35,975 nt of DNA from Vampirovibrio chlorellavorus (GTDB lineage Bacteria; Cyanobacteriota; Vampirovibrionia; Vampirovibrionales; Vampirovibrionaceae): the NCBI GenBank assembly GCA_001858525.1, contig LAPX01000006.1:1-35975 (forward strand), given 5' to 3'. Of this stretch, positions 1 through 8,223 are shown one piece after another. Positions within the stretch are counted from its first letter, which is position 1, and every line of letters starts with the position of its first letter. A model generated the notes under the pieces. That model had not been told where the DNA came from and did no database searches. It was given only the letters and a program-made list of their open reading frames with translations. Position numbers and translations under genes: made by a program.

Positions 1-79
1 CACTTGTGCTAATATTTTCCAAAATCTCTACGCCAAGTGGATCTGAAAAAGGGACCCGGTCACAGCTTTTAACAGAACA

Positions 80-736
80 TTGGAAGATCCATTTTTCATA
101 GCCGTAAACTACAACGTCTATGATCTAAAACCCTATCAGTGGATCATAAAACGAAGCATTGATTTTACCGGGAGCGCCATAGGTCTATTAATGCTTCTGC
201 CATTTTTAATCGTTATTGCCACGATAATCAGCATCGAATCCGAAGGTCCTGTAATCTATAAACAAAAACGTATTGGCCTGAATGGAAAAGAATTTGAAAT
301 GTACAAATTTAGAAGCATGCGTGCAGATGCTGAAAAACTTTTACATGAGTTATTGGAGAAAAACGAAATTGGCAATGGCATGTTTAAAATGCTGAACGAT
401 CCTAGAATCACCCGAGTCGGAAAATGGTTACGCAAGTTCAGCATTGACGAACTTCCACAACTATTTAATGTTTTAAAAGGTGACATGAGCCTCGTCGGTC
501 CCCGTCCGCCGATTGAATCAGAACTACAGGATTACAAACAGTGGCATTATTTCCGATTCGCCACATTGCCTGGCCTCACAGGGTTATGGCAAGTCAGCGG
601 ACGATCCAGCATCAAGGAATTTGATGCTGTGGTAGAAATGGATTACGAGTACATACGTAATTGGAGCTTGTGGCTAGATTTTAAATTGCTCTTGAAAACA
701 GTACCTGTGGTGCTATTCGCAAAAAATACTGCCTAG
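80..736 (+). CDS. Bacterial sugar transferase (polyprenyl-phosphate glycosyl-1-phosphate transferase), possibly 5'-incomplete
   Basis: This enzyme family moves a sugar-1-phosphate from a nucleotide sugar to undecaprenyl phosphate at the inner membrane and so starts repeat-unit assembly. The sequence shows the family core: a KRSIDF start to a hydrophobic segment (about residues 24-50), then KQKRIG, YKFRSM, the DELPQL motif, SLVGPRPP and PGLTGLWQVSGRS. At 218 residues it is the short, one-membrane-helix form rather than the long WcaJ/WbaP form. The start is uncertain. The frame opens after a stop at 44-46, and the only early start is a TTG at 80 with no clear ribosome binding site. The leader resembles the linker of longer homologs, so a frameshift or a lost N-terminus is possible. 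It is convergent with the minus-strand polysaccharide operon and its stop overlaps that operon's last gene by 4 bases. Family assignment is firm; the donor sugar is unknown. Confidence 0.85.
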   Translation: MEDPFFIAVNYNVYDLKPYQWIIKRSIDFTGSAIGLLMLLPFLIVIATIISIESEGPVIYKQKRIGLNGKEFEMYKFRSMRADAEKLLHELLEKNEIGNGMFKMLNDPRITRVGKWLRKFSIDELPQLFNVLKGDMSLVGPRPPIESELQDYKQWHYFRFATLPGLTGLWQVSGRSSIKEFDAVVEMDYEYIRNWSLWLDFKLLLKTVPVVLFAKNTA

Positions 737-1995
737 AAATCAGGGTGAACACAGCTGGCTAACGCATAAAACATCCAGGCCTGACCCCAACGAATATAGG
801 GAATTTTATTCCAGTCCCGAGATCGTTTTTGATAATAAAAATACCCTCGCTCGTCTTGAAACTTTGCGACCAGCTCAATCAATGTTTTTTCGATAAGGAG
901 TCTTCGAGATGCTTTACCGGGATATGCTCTTTGACGGAGTAAGTTCAAAATGATAATAGACTCAGCCAAAACATGCACATCAATGGGATAAAGATGATCT
1001 CTATAATACTTAGGCAAACCCACGTCATCAAACAGATGATCCAAATAATACTCAATCACTTGATTGAGTACCATCGTATAGTCATCAATCTGTAAACAAT
1101 CTTGAATGCTATATAGACTTTCGATATTAAAGCCCGTATGAAAATTATCCACCCAGCGATGAAAAGGAAGCGTCCCATATGGCCAGGAGCCGTCTGGGTT
1201 GATATCAGCGGTAGAAAACCGAATCGATTTCAATATCTTTTCACGAATTACTTGCTGTCTACTGCCAGAAAAAAAGCATAGTGTCTCTGCCAAATAAGAT
1301 GCGGCAAGCAAGTTGGCGTTATGCACTTCCGTATCCTCAGCTGGAATATAACGAAAACAAAGAAAATAATCATCTTCGTGGCAAATCATTTCACTCAGGA
1401 TAAAATCAGAAACGCCCAAAGCCAGATCCAGCGCCTGCGGATCATGAAAACACTTGTAATAGGCCAATAAAGCACGTCCCACAAAAACAGAGGTCACCAA
1501 ATTCGGCGTGCCCTCAGGCACATAAAACGCCCGAGCCTGCCAATCAAAATTATAGCCCCATGCGTTGCCAACAGTTCTGCTTAAAACCTGATGCCGTAAA
1601 CGCTGGAATAGAATATAAGCCTCATTGCTATAGATCTCATCCCCAAAGGTCTGGAACAAGTGAATTAGCCCCATTAAGAAAAGAGCCCCTCCCTTGGGGT
1701 TAAATCCTCTGGAAACACCCAAAAGTGGTCGCAAGTTGACAGATGACTTCTTACAAAATTGAATTAACGCAAGCCGAAAGTAACGACTTCTATAAAACAC
1801 GGTTGATTTCAAAAACTTGCTATTCAAACCATCAAACAAATCATAACCTTCATAATTAGTGGCTTGAACGTACTTCAAGACAGACTTCACCCTGGGCAAA
1901 AGATTAGCTCTCGATAACGGGGAAAAGGTAATATCAAAAGACGTCAACTGCTCAGCCGATATTCCCATCGGATCATTCAAATTCAGTGAACTCAC
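733..1995 (-). CDS. Unknown protein of a polysaccharide locus, probably an alpha/alpha-barrel carbohydrate-active protein
   Basis: I do not recognise a named gene. The 420-residue product has no signal peptide or membrane segment. It is rich in aromatic residues and amphipathic helices, with features such as WGYNFDWQ, HNANLLAASYLAETL, DGSWPYG, FHTGFNIESL and YIRWGQAWMFYAL. Such regularly spaced Trp/Tyr-Gly helices are seen in (alpha/alpha)6-barrel proteins, for example glucuronyl hydrolases and C5-epimerase-like domains. Proteins of this kind often sit in exopolysaccharide clusters next to CapK-like enzymes. The GTG start at 1995 is preferred because AGAGG lies 9 bases upstream; an ATG nine codons later has no such site. 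The start overlaps the upstream glycosyltransferase gene by 23 bases, so translation is probably coupled. It is the last gene of the operon. A role in uronate modification or trimming of the glycan is inference only. Confidence 0.6.
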   Translation of the reverse strand: MSSLNLNDPMGISAEQLTSFDITFSPLSRANLLPRVKSVLKYVQATNYEGYDLFDGLNSKFLKSTVFYRSRYFRLALIQFCKKSSVNLRPLLGVSRGFNPKGGALFLMGLIHLFQTFGDEIYSNEAYILFQRLRHQVLSRTVGNAWGYNFDWQARAFYVPEGTPNLVTSVFVGRALLAYYKCFHDPQALDLALGVSDFILSEMICHEDDYFLCFRYIPAEDTEVHNANLLAASYLAETLCFFSGSRQQVIREKILKSIRFSTADINPDGSWPYGTLPFHRWVDNFHTGFNIESLYSIQDCLQIDDYTMVLNQVIEYYLDHLFDDVGLPKYYRDHLYPIDVHVLAESIIILNLLRQRAYPGKASRRLLIEKTLIELVAKFQDERGYFYYQKRSRDWNKIPYIRWGQAWMFYALASCVHPDF

Positions 1996-3079
1996 GATAC
2001 AACGCCTCTAATTTCTCAATAATAATGGGAAGATCAAAACGAGACTTGGCAAGCTCATAGCCTGATTGGCCCATTTGGGTCCGAATAGCAGACGATGAAC
2101 TCAATTGCTCTATACGCTCAGCCAGAACTTTGCATTGACCAGGCTGAATCAAAAAGCCATTAACACCCTCTTCCACGGCTTCTGATATCCCGCCAACGGC
2201 AGTCGATAAAACAGGCAACCCATAGGCCAATGCCTCCAACACCGAAATAGGTAACCCTTCGTTATAAGAGGGCAGTAATAAAACATCTGCCTGTCGAAAA
2301 ACCGCATCCTTGGTTTCACCGTCGATCCAGCCACACAATTTCACTTGACCTTGCAATTGGTGCTTCCGAATCAAAGCCTCCACAGGCGCCAGATCACCAT
2401 CGCCATATAGCTGGATTTCAAAATTTCGTGACTGGATGTACTGCAACGACTCCAGTATGTCGTATACCCCTTTTCGTTTTCCAATACGTCCCATAAACAA
2501 GAACTTTACGGGAGAGTTTAGATCGGAAGACTGGCTAGCAGAAAATTTGGTTCGAACAATAGTTGGATTGTAAATAACCCGAATGTCAGAATCAGGGGAA
2601 ATATTCTTCAAGTCATCCTTCCATTGACTAGATAATGCCAAGATACAGTCACATTGGCTCAAGATGGTGCGAATAAAGCGTTTAACAAGCCATCCTCCTT
2701 TTTCATAAAAAAGAATAAATTCCGCGCCATGAATGTGTAGAATGATAGATTTCCCAAACAATGCAGCGAAAACTGCCGCAATCGATTTACGTATAAAACT
2801 AAAGTAAGAGGCCGTATGAATATGAACCACACGAATAGATGGTGTGGTCATCAACACTCTGAGGTATCGACCCAGAAATGAGAGAAAAAACACACTTTTC
2901 TGCCACCGATTGCCATCCTGATACGAGGCAAGATATAGAACCTTCTGAAACAATCCTCCCTTATCATACATTCGGATCACAGAAGAAATACCCCCTCTGG
3001 AGTCAGGATCTGTGCCAATCATCAAGACTTCAGGACCACCCAGGCAGGAATTTTCAGGAATGGATGAATAACTTTTCAT
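1973..3079 (-). CDS. GT4-family glycosyltransferase
   Basis: This is a GT-B fold retaining glycosyltransferase that adds a sugar from a nucleotide donor to the growing lipid-linked repeat unit on the cytoplasmic face. At 368 residues the length is normal for the family. The N-terminal half carries a glycine-rich SRGGISSVIR acceptor-side loop and VVHIHTASY. The C-terminal half starts with the usual LFMGRIGKRKGV and ends with LLPSYNEGLPISVLEALAYGLP, including the E-x7-E donor-binding signature, followed by AVGGISEAVEEGVNGFLI. The ATG at 3079 lies next to the stop of the upstream CapK-like gene (no gap), and its own 3' end overlaps the following gene, so it is embedded in the operon. Donor and acceptor sugars cannot be told from sequence. 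Confidence 0.88.
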   Translation of the reverse strand: MKSYSSIPENSCLGGPEVLMIGTDPDSRGGISSVIRMYDKGGLFQKVLYLASYQDGNRWQKSVFFLSFLGRYLRVLMTTPSIRVVHIHTASYFSFIRKSIAAVFAALFGKSIILHIHGAEFILFYEKGGWLVKRFIRTILSQCDCILALSSQWKDDLKNISPDSDIRVIYNPTIVRTKFSASQSSDLNSPVKFLFMGRIGKRKGVYDILESLQYIQSRNFEIQLYGDGDLAPVEALIRKHQLQGQVKLCGWIDGETKDAVFRQADVLLLPSYNEGLPISVLEALAYGLPVLSTAVGGISEAVEEGVNGFLIQPGQCKVLAERIEQLSSSSAIRTQMGQSGYELAKSRFDLPIIIEKLEALYREFTEFE

Positions 3080-4420
3080 TCAATTTAACGATTCCATCTT
3101 ATTGATAATATTAATAAACTTCCCGTTTGGCCCCCGTGGAATGTCATCCACTTCCTGCACAGACACCTTCATAAACGGTGACGTATGCTTCAAAGTGTTT
3201 AAAACCAAACGCTCACGATCGACATCTGTAAACCGCCCATTGGTTAATACTTTCAAGGTCACTTCACCAATTTTTTCCTGATAAAACTGGGCCTCGATAA
3301 CATTGTCCACACCAACTGGAATGTGTGCAGTAATGGCAATGTGATAACCCTCAGGCGTTAACAAATAACCATATGAACGCCCTAATATACGCTCAACAGA
3401 CCTGAAATAGGAGCCACATTCACAAGCCGTGGCTGGGGTATTCTGGGAGTTTGAGTAAATATAGTCACAAGTACGATAACGCAGCAAAGGCATGACATAA
3501 TTACAAAGTTGAGTTCCCACCAATTCATAACAGTTCTGCTCTGCCACAGGCAAAAATTCGACAATCGAATAATCTTCCTGTATGTGATAACGACGACAGA
3601 TACTGTTTTCCCCAATCGCCACAACACGCTCCGCTTGACCGTACCAGTCATATATCGGGCACTGAAAAACACTTTCTATGTATGAACGAACATCCGTCTC
3701 CAAAGACTCGGAAGAAGTGAAAATGGCATCGAATTGGTAGTCTACTTGATGATACTTAAAAAACTTGGCCAACACATGCCCCATGGACGGCCCACAGTAT
3801 AAAATTTTAGGCTGAAACTCCAGTATTTTATCAATATAATGCACACTATTATCCCGAGAAAGGTGGTAACTAGACATCTGAAGTTCAAGATTCGCCGAAT
3901 TATAATTCCAGAACGGCGGATGTGTTTGAGCTGCAGGCACAATAATCTCACCACGAAGTGAAATTCGCCGCTTACCGGAATCCCCGGCTTTCTGCCAATG
4001 ACGCCATACCACAGCGTGTTCAAAATTAATGCCATCATAATCGCGAATAAATCGACCCGGCATCCCGGTACTACCACTAGTCGTTCCCATACTACATAAA
4101 AAGTTGTGATGTTTTTTGGAAATAAGCTTATCGTAATTTTCCTGAACCGTCTTTTTGTCTAATAGCGGAAGTTTTTGTAGATCTGCACCCGTTTGAATAT
4201 CATTGGGTGATAATTTTAAAGCCCGAAATAAGTCCTGATAATATGGGATATTCCGATAGCAATGATACACCATTTTCTGAAGCGCTTGATCCTGATAGAT
4301 CTGTAACTCCGTTGGCGTATAAAACTGAGTTCGTTTCAATATTTTCAGATATTTTTGGAAACGAGGCCCACGACGATAAAATCGCTTCAGCCAGCATTGA
4401 ACCTTAAATGGGCCTTTCAT
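3080..4420 (-). CDS. CapK-like adenylate-forming enzyme (phenylacetate-CoA ligase family), copy 2
   Basis: CapK/PaaK-like proteins belong to the ANL superfamily of adenylate-forming enzymes. Members in polysaccharide loci are thought to activate a carboxylic acid, perhaps for acyl decoration of the glycan, but their substrates are mostly unknown. The 446-residue sequence keeps the Ser/Thr/Gly phosphate loop (GTTSGSTGMPG), the TSSESLE segment, the aromatic YDWYGQAERV motif at the adenylate site, the RYRTCDY motif, and a C-terminal GPNGKF with the candidate catalytic lysine. A CEC-type cysteine cluster follows RYRT. It is clearly a paralog of the gene immediately upstream, with matching motifs and nearly equal length. 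The ATG directly follows the upstream TAG, and GGAGG lies 11 bases before it. Family confidence is high; the reaction is inferred. Confidence 0.82.
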   Translation of the reverse strand: MKGPFKVQCWLKRFYRRGPRFQKYLKILKRTQFYTPTELQIYQDQALQKMVYHCYRNIPYYQDLFRALKLSPNDIQTGADLQKLPLLDKKTVQENYDKLISKKHHNFLCSMGTTSGSTGMPGRFIRDYDGINFEHAVVWRHWQKAGDSGKRRISLRGEIIVPAAQTHPPFWNYNSANLELQMSSYHLSRDNSVHYIDKILEFQPKILYCGPSMGHVLAKFFKYHQVDYQFDAIFTSSESLETDVRSYIESVFQCPIYDWYGQAERVVAIGENSICRRYHIQEDYSIVEFLPVAEQNCYELVGTQLCNYVMPLLRYRTCDYIYSNSQNTPATACECGSYFRSVERILGRSYGYLLTPEGYHIAITAHIPVGVDNVIEAQFYQEKIGEVTLKVLTNGRFTDVDRERLVLNTLKHTSPFMKVSVQEVDDIPRGPNGKFINIINKMESLN

Positions 4421-5737
4421 CTAGTTCATCGCCTCCAGCTTGTTGATAATGCTAATAAACTTGCCGTTTGGACCTCTGGGAATACCATCAACCTCTTTAA
4501 CAATCACGCGCATTTTTGGAGAAGTGTGAGCCAACGTATTTTGTACCAAGCGGCGGCGATCCTGCTCTGAAAAATGCCCGTTGCTGAGTACATTAATAAT
4601 CAATTCCCCATGTTTTTCCTGATAGAACTGCGTTTCCAAAAGATTATCAACCCCACGAGGAATATGGTTCATAATGGAAATTCGATATCCTTCCGGGGTC
4701 AAAATATAGCCATAGTTCCGACCAAGAATTTTATCAACCGTTCGGAAAGCCGATCCACAAGAACAGCCCCCTGAAAAGGAGGTCACGTAATCATTGGTTC
4801 GATATCGCAATAGTGGCATAACAAAGTTATACAAATGTGTGCCCACTAATTCATCCCCATAAGGAGTATTCATTAATTCAACAATAGAATAATCCTCCTG
4901 AATATGGTATTGACCGTCCCGGCACTGTGCAATAGCAGCAACGCGCTCAGCCTGACCATACCAATCATAAATCCGTGACCCAAAAGTATCCTCAATAAAA
5001 CTACGAATATCGGGTTCTAAAGACTCCGAGGATGTAAAAATGGAATCAAAACAATACTGCTGGGCTTCATGTCGAAAAAATTTGGCCAACAAATATGCCG
5101 TTGAAGGATAACAATATAAAACTTGAGGTTTAAATTTCAGAAGTGCATCGATATAAAGTGCTCCATTGCCCAACGACAAGTGGTACCCGGACATTAATAA
5201 TTCCCGATTAGCAGAATTATACTTCCAAAAAGGAGGTTCGGTTTGCTGGGCAGGAACAACCATTTCGCCCCGCAGCGTCACCCGTTTTTTTCCAAAATCA
5301 CCCGCCTGGCGCCAATGACGCCACACCGAGGCATTTTCAAAATTAATGGACCCATAGTCACGAAAAAAAGTAGCCGGTGTGCCAGTGCTGCCGCTGGTGC
5401 TTCCCAGTCGGCAAAGTATATTTTTTCGCTTCCAGGCCACTAGTTTGTCATAATTATCAGCCACCGTGTTCTTGTCTATGACAGGAATTTTTTGCAAGTC
5501 ATCTACCGTTTGGAAAGACTGAGGTGTCAACCTCAATGTCCGAAACAAATCCCGATAATAGGGAATATTCAGATAACAATGATGGATGATTTTCTGGAGT
5601 TGCAGATTTTGCAAGCGGCATAGCCGTTCTGGGTTATAATTTGCGGAACGTTCCAAATGCCTCAAGTACTGAGAAAACAAAGGCCCCTGTCGATACACTT
5701 TCTTCATCCAACCCTGAAACTCAAAAAGAGGAGCCAT
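4421..5737 (-). CDS. CapK-like adenylate-forming enzyme (phenylacetate-CoA ligase family), copy 1
   Basis: This 438-residue ANL-superfamily protein is the first of a tandem pair. Visible motifs are the phosphate loop STSGSTGTP (residues 113-121), FTSSESLEPD, YDWYGQAERV (257-266), RYRTNDY (311-317), a GCSCGS cysteine cluster and GPNGKF near the end (422-427). I chose the ATG at 5737, not a GTG nine codons upstream. A strong AGGAGGT site sits 7 bases or so before this ATG, and its N-terminus (MAPLFEFQGW) aligns with that of the next copy (MKGPFKVQCW). The start lies inside the 3' end of the upstream glycosyltransferase gene (17-base overlap). The likely role is activation of an acyl group used in glycan modification; this is inferred from gene context, and the substrate is unknown. 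Confidence 0.84.
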   Translation of the reverse strand: MAPLFEFQGWMKKVYRQGPLFSQYLRHLERSANYNPERLCRLQNLQLQKIIHHCYLNIPYYRDLFRTLRLTPQSFQTVDDLQKIPVIDKNTVADNYDKLVAWKRKNILCRLGSTSGSTGTPATFFRDYGSINFENASVWRHWRQAGDFGKKRVTLRGEMVVPAQQTEPPFWKYNSANRELLMSGYHLSLGNGALYIDALLKFKPQVLYCYPSTAYLLAKFFRHEAQQYCFDSIFTSSESLEPDIRSFIEDTFGSRIYDWYGQAERVAAIAQCRDGQYHIQEDYSIVELMNTPYGDELVGTHLYNFVMPLLRYRTNDYVTSFSGGCSCGSAFRTVDKILGRNYGYILTPEGYRISIMNHIPRGVDNLLETQFYQEKHGELIINVLSNGHFSEQDRRRLVQNTLAHTSPKMRVIVKEVDGIPRGPNGKFISIINKLEAMN

Positions 5738-6911
5738 GAGTGACCTCCTGCAATGCGCAAACACTAAGAAAATTCTTTTTAAACAGCATTTGATGATAAA
5801 GCTGAAAATACTGTTGTCGCATAACGCTTATATCAAACTGTTTTACAAAATTCAAAGCTTTAGCGGCAAAACCATCCGCAATTTCAGGATAGGCGTACAC
5901 CTTGCAAATGGCCTGAACCAAAGAGTCCACACTATCGCTTTCAAACAACAAACCATTTTCCTCATGACACACCAACTCCGCAGGGCCATCGATATTACTC
6001 ACAATAACTGGAACACCGGCAGCCATGGATTCCAGTACAACCAGGCCCAAGCCCTCGAACCGAGAGGGTAAAACAAACAAATCAGCCTCTCTCAAAACTG
6101 AAGCGACGTTGGTTTTATTCACCACAAACGCAATCTCATCTTGTAGATTTAATTCGGCCACTAAATCTTTGAGCGCTTGATATGAATGCTCGCTATAGGG
6201 ATGAACACTACCCATGAATGTTCCATGGACAGCCAATCCCGCTTGCTTACACTGGGCAATGGCCCGAATTAAAAGATCTTGCCCCTTCTTGGGATAGTAA
6301 AAACGACCGATTTGTACAATACGCAAAGGCCTGTGATGATATGCAATGGCTTGCAGCCGTTCGACCAATGTGTGTCGTTTCAAATTCTGATAAGCATCAA
6401 TATCGATTCCATTATAGATTTGACGAACAGGCACAAATCCTTCTCGCTCACAAAGCCGTTCAACCGATTTGGAAACAGCAATGTAGTGATCTATAAAAAC
6501 ACGTTGCAGAAATTTGTGAAAAACACTCAACCAAACTGGGGCCGTATCATGAACAGTGAATATCAACTTCAGTGAGGGTTTGCATAATTTGCAAAGCATC
6601 GCCCACCATTTACTCCCCGTATTGTGGCTATGAACGATGTCAATGTCATGAACCGAGATGATTTTAAGAAGTGCTTGCAGGTACTTCCAATGCACATGCC
6701 CTTCCGGCCGTTCCAGAAAATAAGCATCACAATTCATAAGTTTTAAACGCATTTTTAATTCAGAATTAACAGCCTGATTCATGACCACCACTGTAAACTC
6801 TACCGAAGCGTCACTTTGTTTTTCATCCAGCAAATCCAGCAGTAACTTTTCAGCCCCACCCACTTCCAAGGATGAAATCAACTGCATCACCTGAATCGAT
6901 CGCTTCATCAT
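5721..6911 (-). CDS. GT4-family glycosyltransferase
   Basis: This retaining GT-B glycosyltransferase most likely adds one sugar of the repeat unit at the inner membrane. The 396-residue protein begins with the classic ISSLEVGGAEKLLLDLL acceptor-side loop, continues with DIVHSHNTGSKWW and the HYIAVSKSV segment, and has IVQIGRFYYPKKGQDLLI at the start of the donor-binding domain. The C-terminal signature is LFVLPSRFEGLGLVVLESMAAGVPVI, including the E-x7-E pair. The start codon is only one base after the flippase stop (TAG at 6913-6915). GGGG precedes the first ATG; a second ATG one codon later is equally possible. It overlaps the start of the first CapK-like gene by 17 bases, showing tight operon packing. 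Sugar specificity is unknown. Confidence 0.9.
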   Translation of the reverse strand: MMKRSIQVMQLISSLEVGGAEKLLLDLLDEKQSDASVEFTVVVMNQAVNSELKMRLKLMNCDAYFLERPEGHVHWKYLQALLKIISVHDIDIVHSHNTGSKWWAMLCKLCKPSLKLIFTVHDTAPVWLSVFHKFLQRVFIDHYIAVSKSVERLCEREGFVPVRQIYNGIDIDAYQNLKRHTLVERLQAIAYHHRPLRIVQIGRFYYPKKGQDLLIRAIAQCKQAGLAVHGTFMGSVHPYSEHSYQALKDLVAELNLQDEIAFVVNKTNVASVLREADLFVLPSRFEGLGLVVLESMAAGVPVIVSNIDGPAELVCHEENGLLFESDSVDSLVQAICKVYAYPEIADGFAAKALNFVKQFDISVMRQQYFQLYHQMLFKKNFLSVCALQEVTHGSSF

Positions 6912-6912
6912 A

Positions 6913-8223
6913 CTAAGTCCCCACTACCCATTGAGGCTCTGTCTTTTCAGACACAGACTTTTGATACCGTAAGTAATGAACCCGAACCTGCAAGAGGTAC
7001 AGTAAGCGGCCCACAAAAGTACCCACCGCCGCGCCGTAAAGCCCCCAAAGGGGAATCATAATGATATTCAGTAAAAGAATAATAGCCAATTGCCAATAGC
7101 GAGAGGTGCATAATACATCAGGCTTGCCCAAAGAATATAAAGTTTGCTCAAAAGGCATACTCATCAATCCGGCGGCATACGCCATCACCAGAATCTGAAA
7201 AACCCCAATGGAGGCTTGATACTGTTTTCCAAACAAAATAGGAATCACAAACGGACTCATCGGAATCAAGGTCAAAGCCGCCAAAACCAGAATGAGTGTG
7301 TACTGAATAATTTTTTCAGAAACCTGAAACACCTGCGTTTCACTTAAACCAGACAGTGTTGGTAATAGAACTTTCCCCAACACCAAAGGTAAAAACGCAA
7401 TGATTGCACACAGCTGAACCGCTGCATTATAGAGCCCCAGCTGCGCATAACTCACCCACAACCCAAGCATCAAAAAATCGAGACGACTCAGCAGATTATT
7501 GGCAACTGAGTAAACCAGCATCCACTTTTGGTAGCCTGTAATCTCAGTCATCAAAGATGTGGGTAAATGAGACTTCCAAAAAGCACTCAAAAATTGCACA
7601 TACTGTTTTGAAAACAGCAAAGAAAATAGAAGAGGAATCCAGTAAACATAGAGTACCCAATGCAACTGCAACTGATTGTAAAAAATGAGTATTCCGATAA
7701 ACAAAAAGCAAATCGAAAATCGGACAATATTTAAAATCGCCCGCAACTGAAACCACTGATTGGCCTGGCAATAAGTATCGTTGACAAAAAATAGGGATTC
7801 GCCCAATAAACCCACAATCAAAAACGGCAAAAACACGATTAGTTCAGATTTGTTCAATATCTGAAAAAGCCAACCCTGAGTCAAAATCAAGAATAAAATA
7901 ACCACACCCAAAATCCCCAGTTTAAGGGAGAGATAAAGCCCGAAAATCGGATACTTCTCAGACTTGTCTCTGGCCGAAAAACGAACTGCTGTATTCTCCA
8001 TGCCAAAGTCAAATAGTGCACTCAACAAGGTGACTGCCACAAAAATAAAGGAATACTTTCCATAATCAGCAGGTCCTAAAGTTCGGGTGAGCGCTAGGAT
8101 CATGAAAAAATTCAACCCCTTGGTAACAACGGCCTCAAAAAAAGTGAGACCCAAGTTACGAACCAACAGGCTGGGCTTTTTAGCCGAATCAAACACGGCG
8201 CTTGCTTGGAACATCTTGGACAT
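6913..8223 (-). CDS. Wzx-like polysaccharide flippase (MOP superfamily)
   Basis: The product is a 436-residue, highly hydrophobic protein with about 12 predicted membrane helices. Its N-terminus, LTRTLGPADYGKYSF, is the hallmark of RfbX/Wzx-type flippases, which move the undecaprenyl-linked repeat unit across the inner membrane. The rest is membrane segments joined by short charged loops, for example RLDFLMLGLWVSYAQLGLYNAA in the middle, again typical of the family. The ATG at 8223 lies inside the 3' end of the preceding polymerase gene (35-base overlap), so translation is likely coupled; no strong ribosome binding site is visible. An in-frame ATG three codons later is an alternative. Position between polymerase and glycosyltransferases supports a Wzx/Wzy-dependent assembly route. 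Confidence 0.88.
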   Translation of the reverse strand: MSKMFQASAVFDSAKKPSLLVRNLGLTFFEAVVTKGLNFFMILALTRTLGPADYGKYSFIFVAVTLLSALFDFGMENTAVRFSARDKSEKYPIFGLYLSLKLGILGVVILFLILTQGWLFQILNKSELIVFLPFLIVGLLGESLFFVNDTYCQANQWFQLRAILNIVRFSICFLFIGILIFYNQLQLHWVLYVYWIPLLFSLLFSKQYVQFLSAFWKSHLPTSLMTEITGYQKWMLVYSVANNLLSRLDFLMLGLWVSYAQLGLYNAAVQLCAIIAFLPLVLGKVLLPTLSGLSETQVFQVSEKIIQYTLILVLAALTLIPMSPFVIPILFGKQYQASIGVFQILVMAYAAGLMSMPFEQTLYSLGKPDVLCTSRYWQLAIILLLNIIMIPLWGLYGAAVGTFVGRLLYLLQVRVHYLRYQKSVSEKTEPQWVVGT

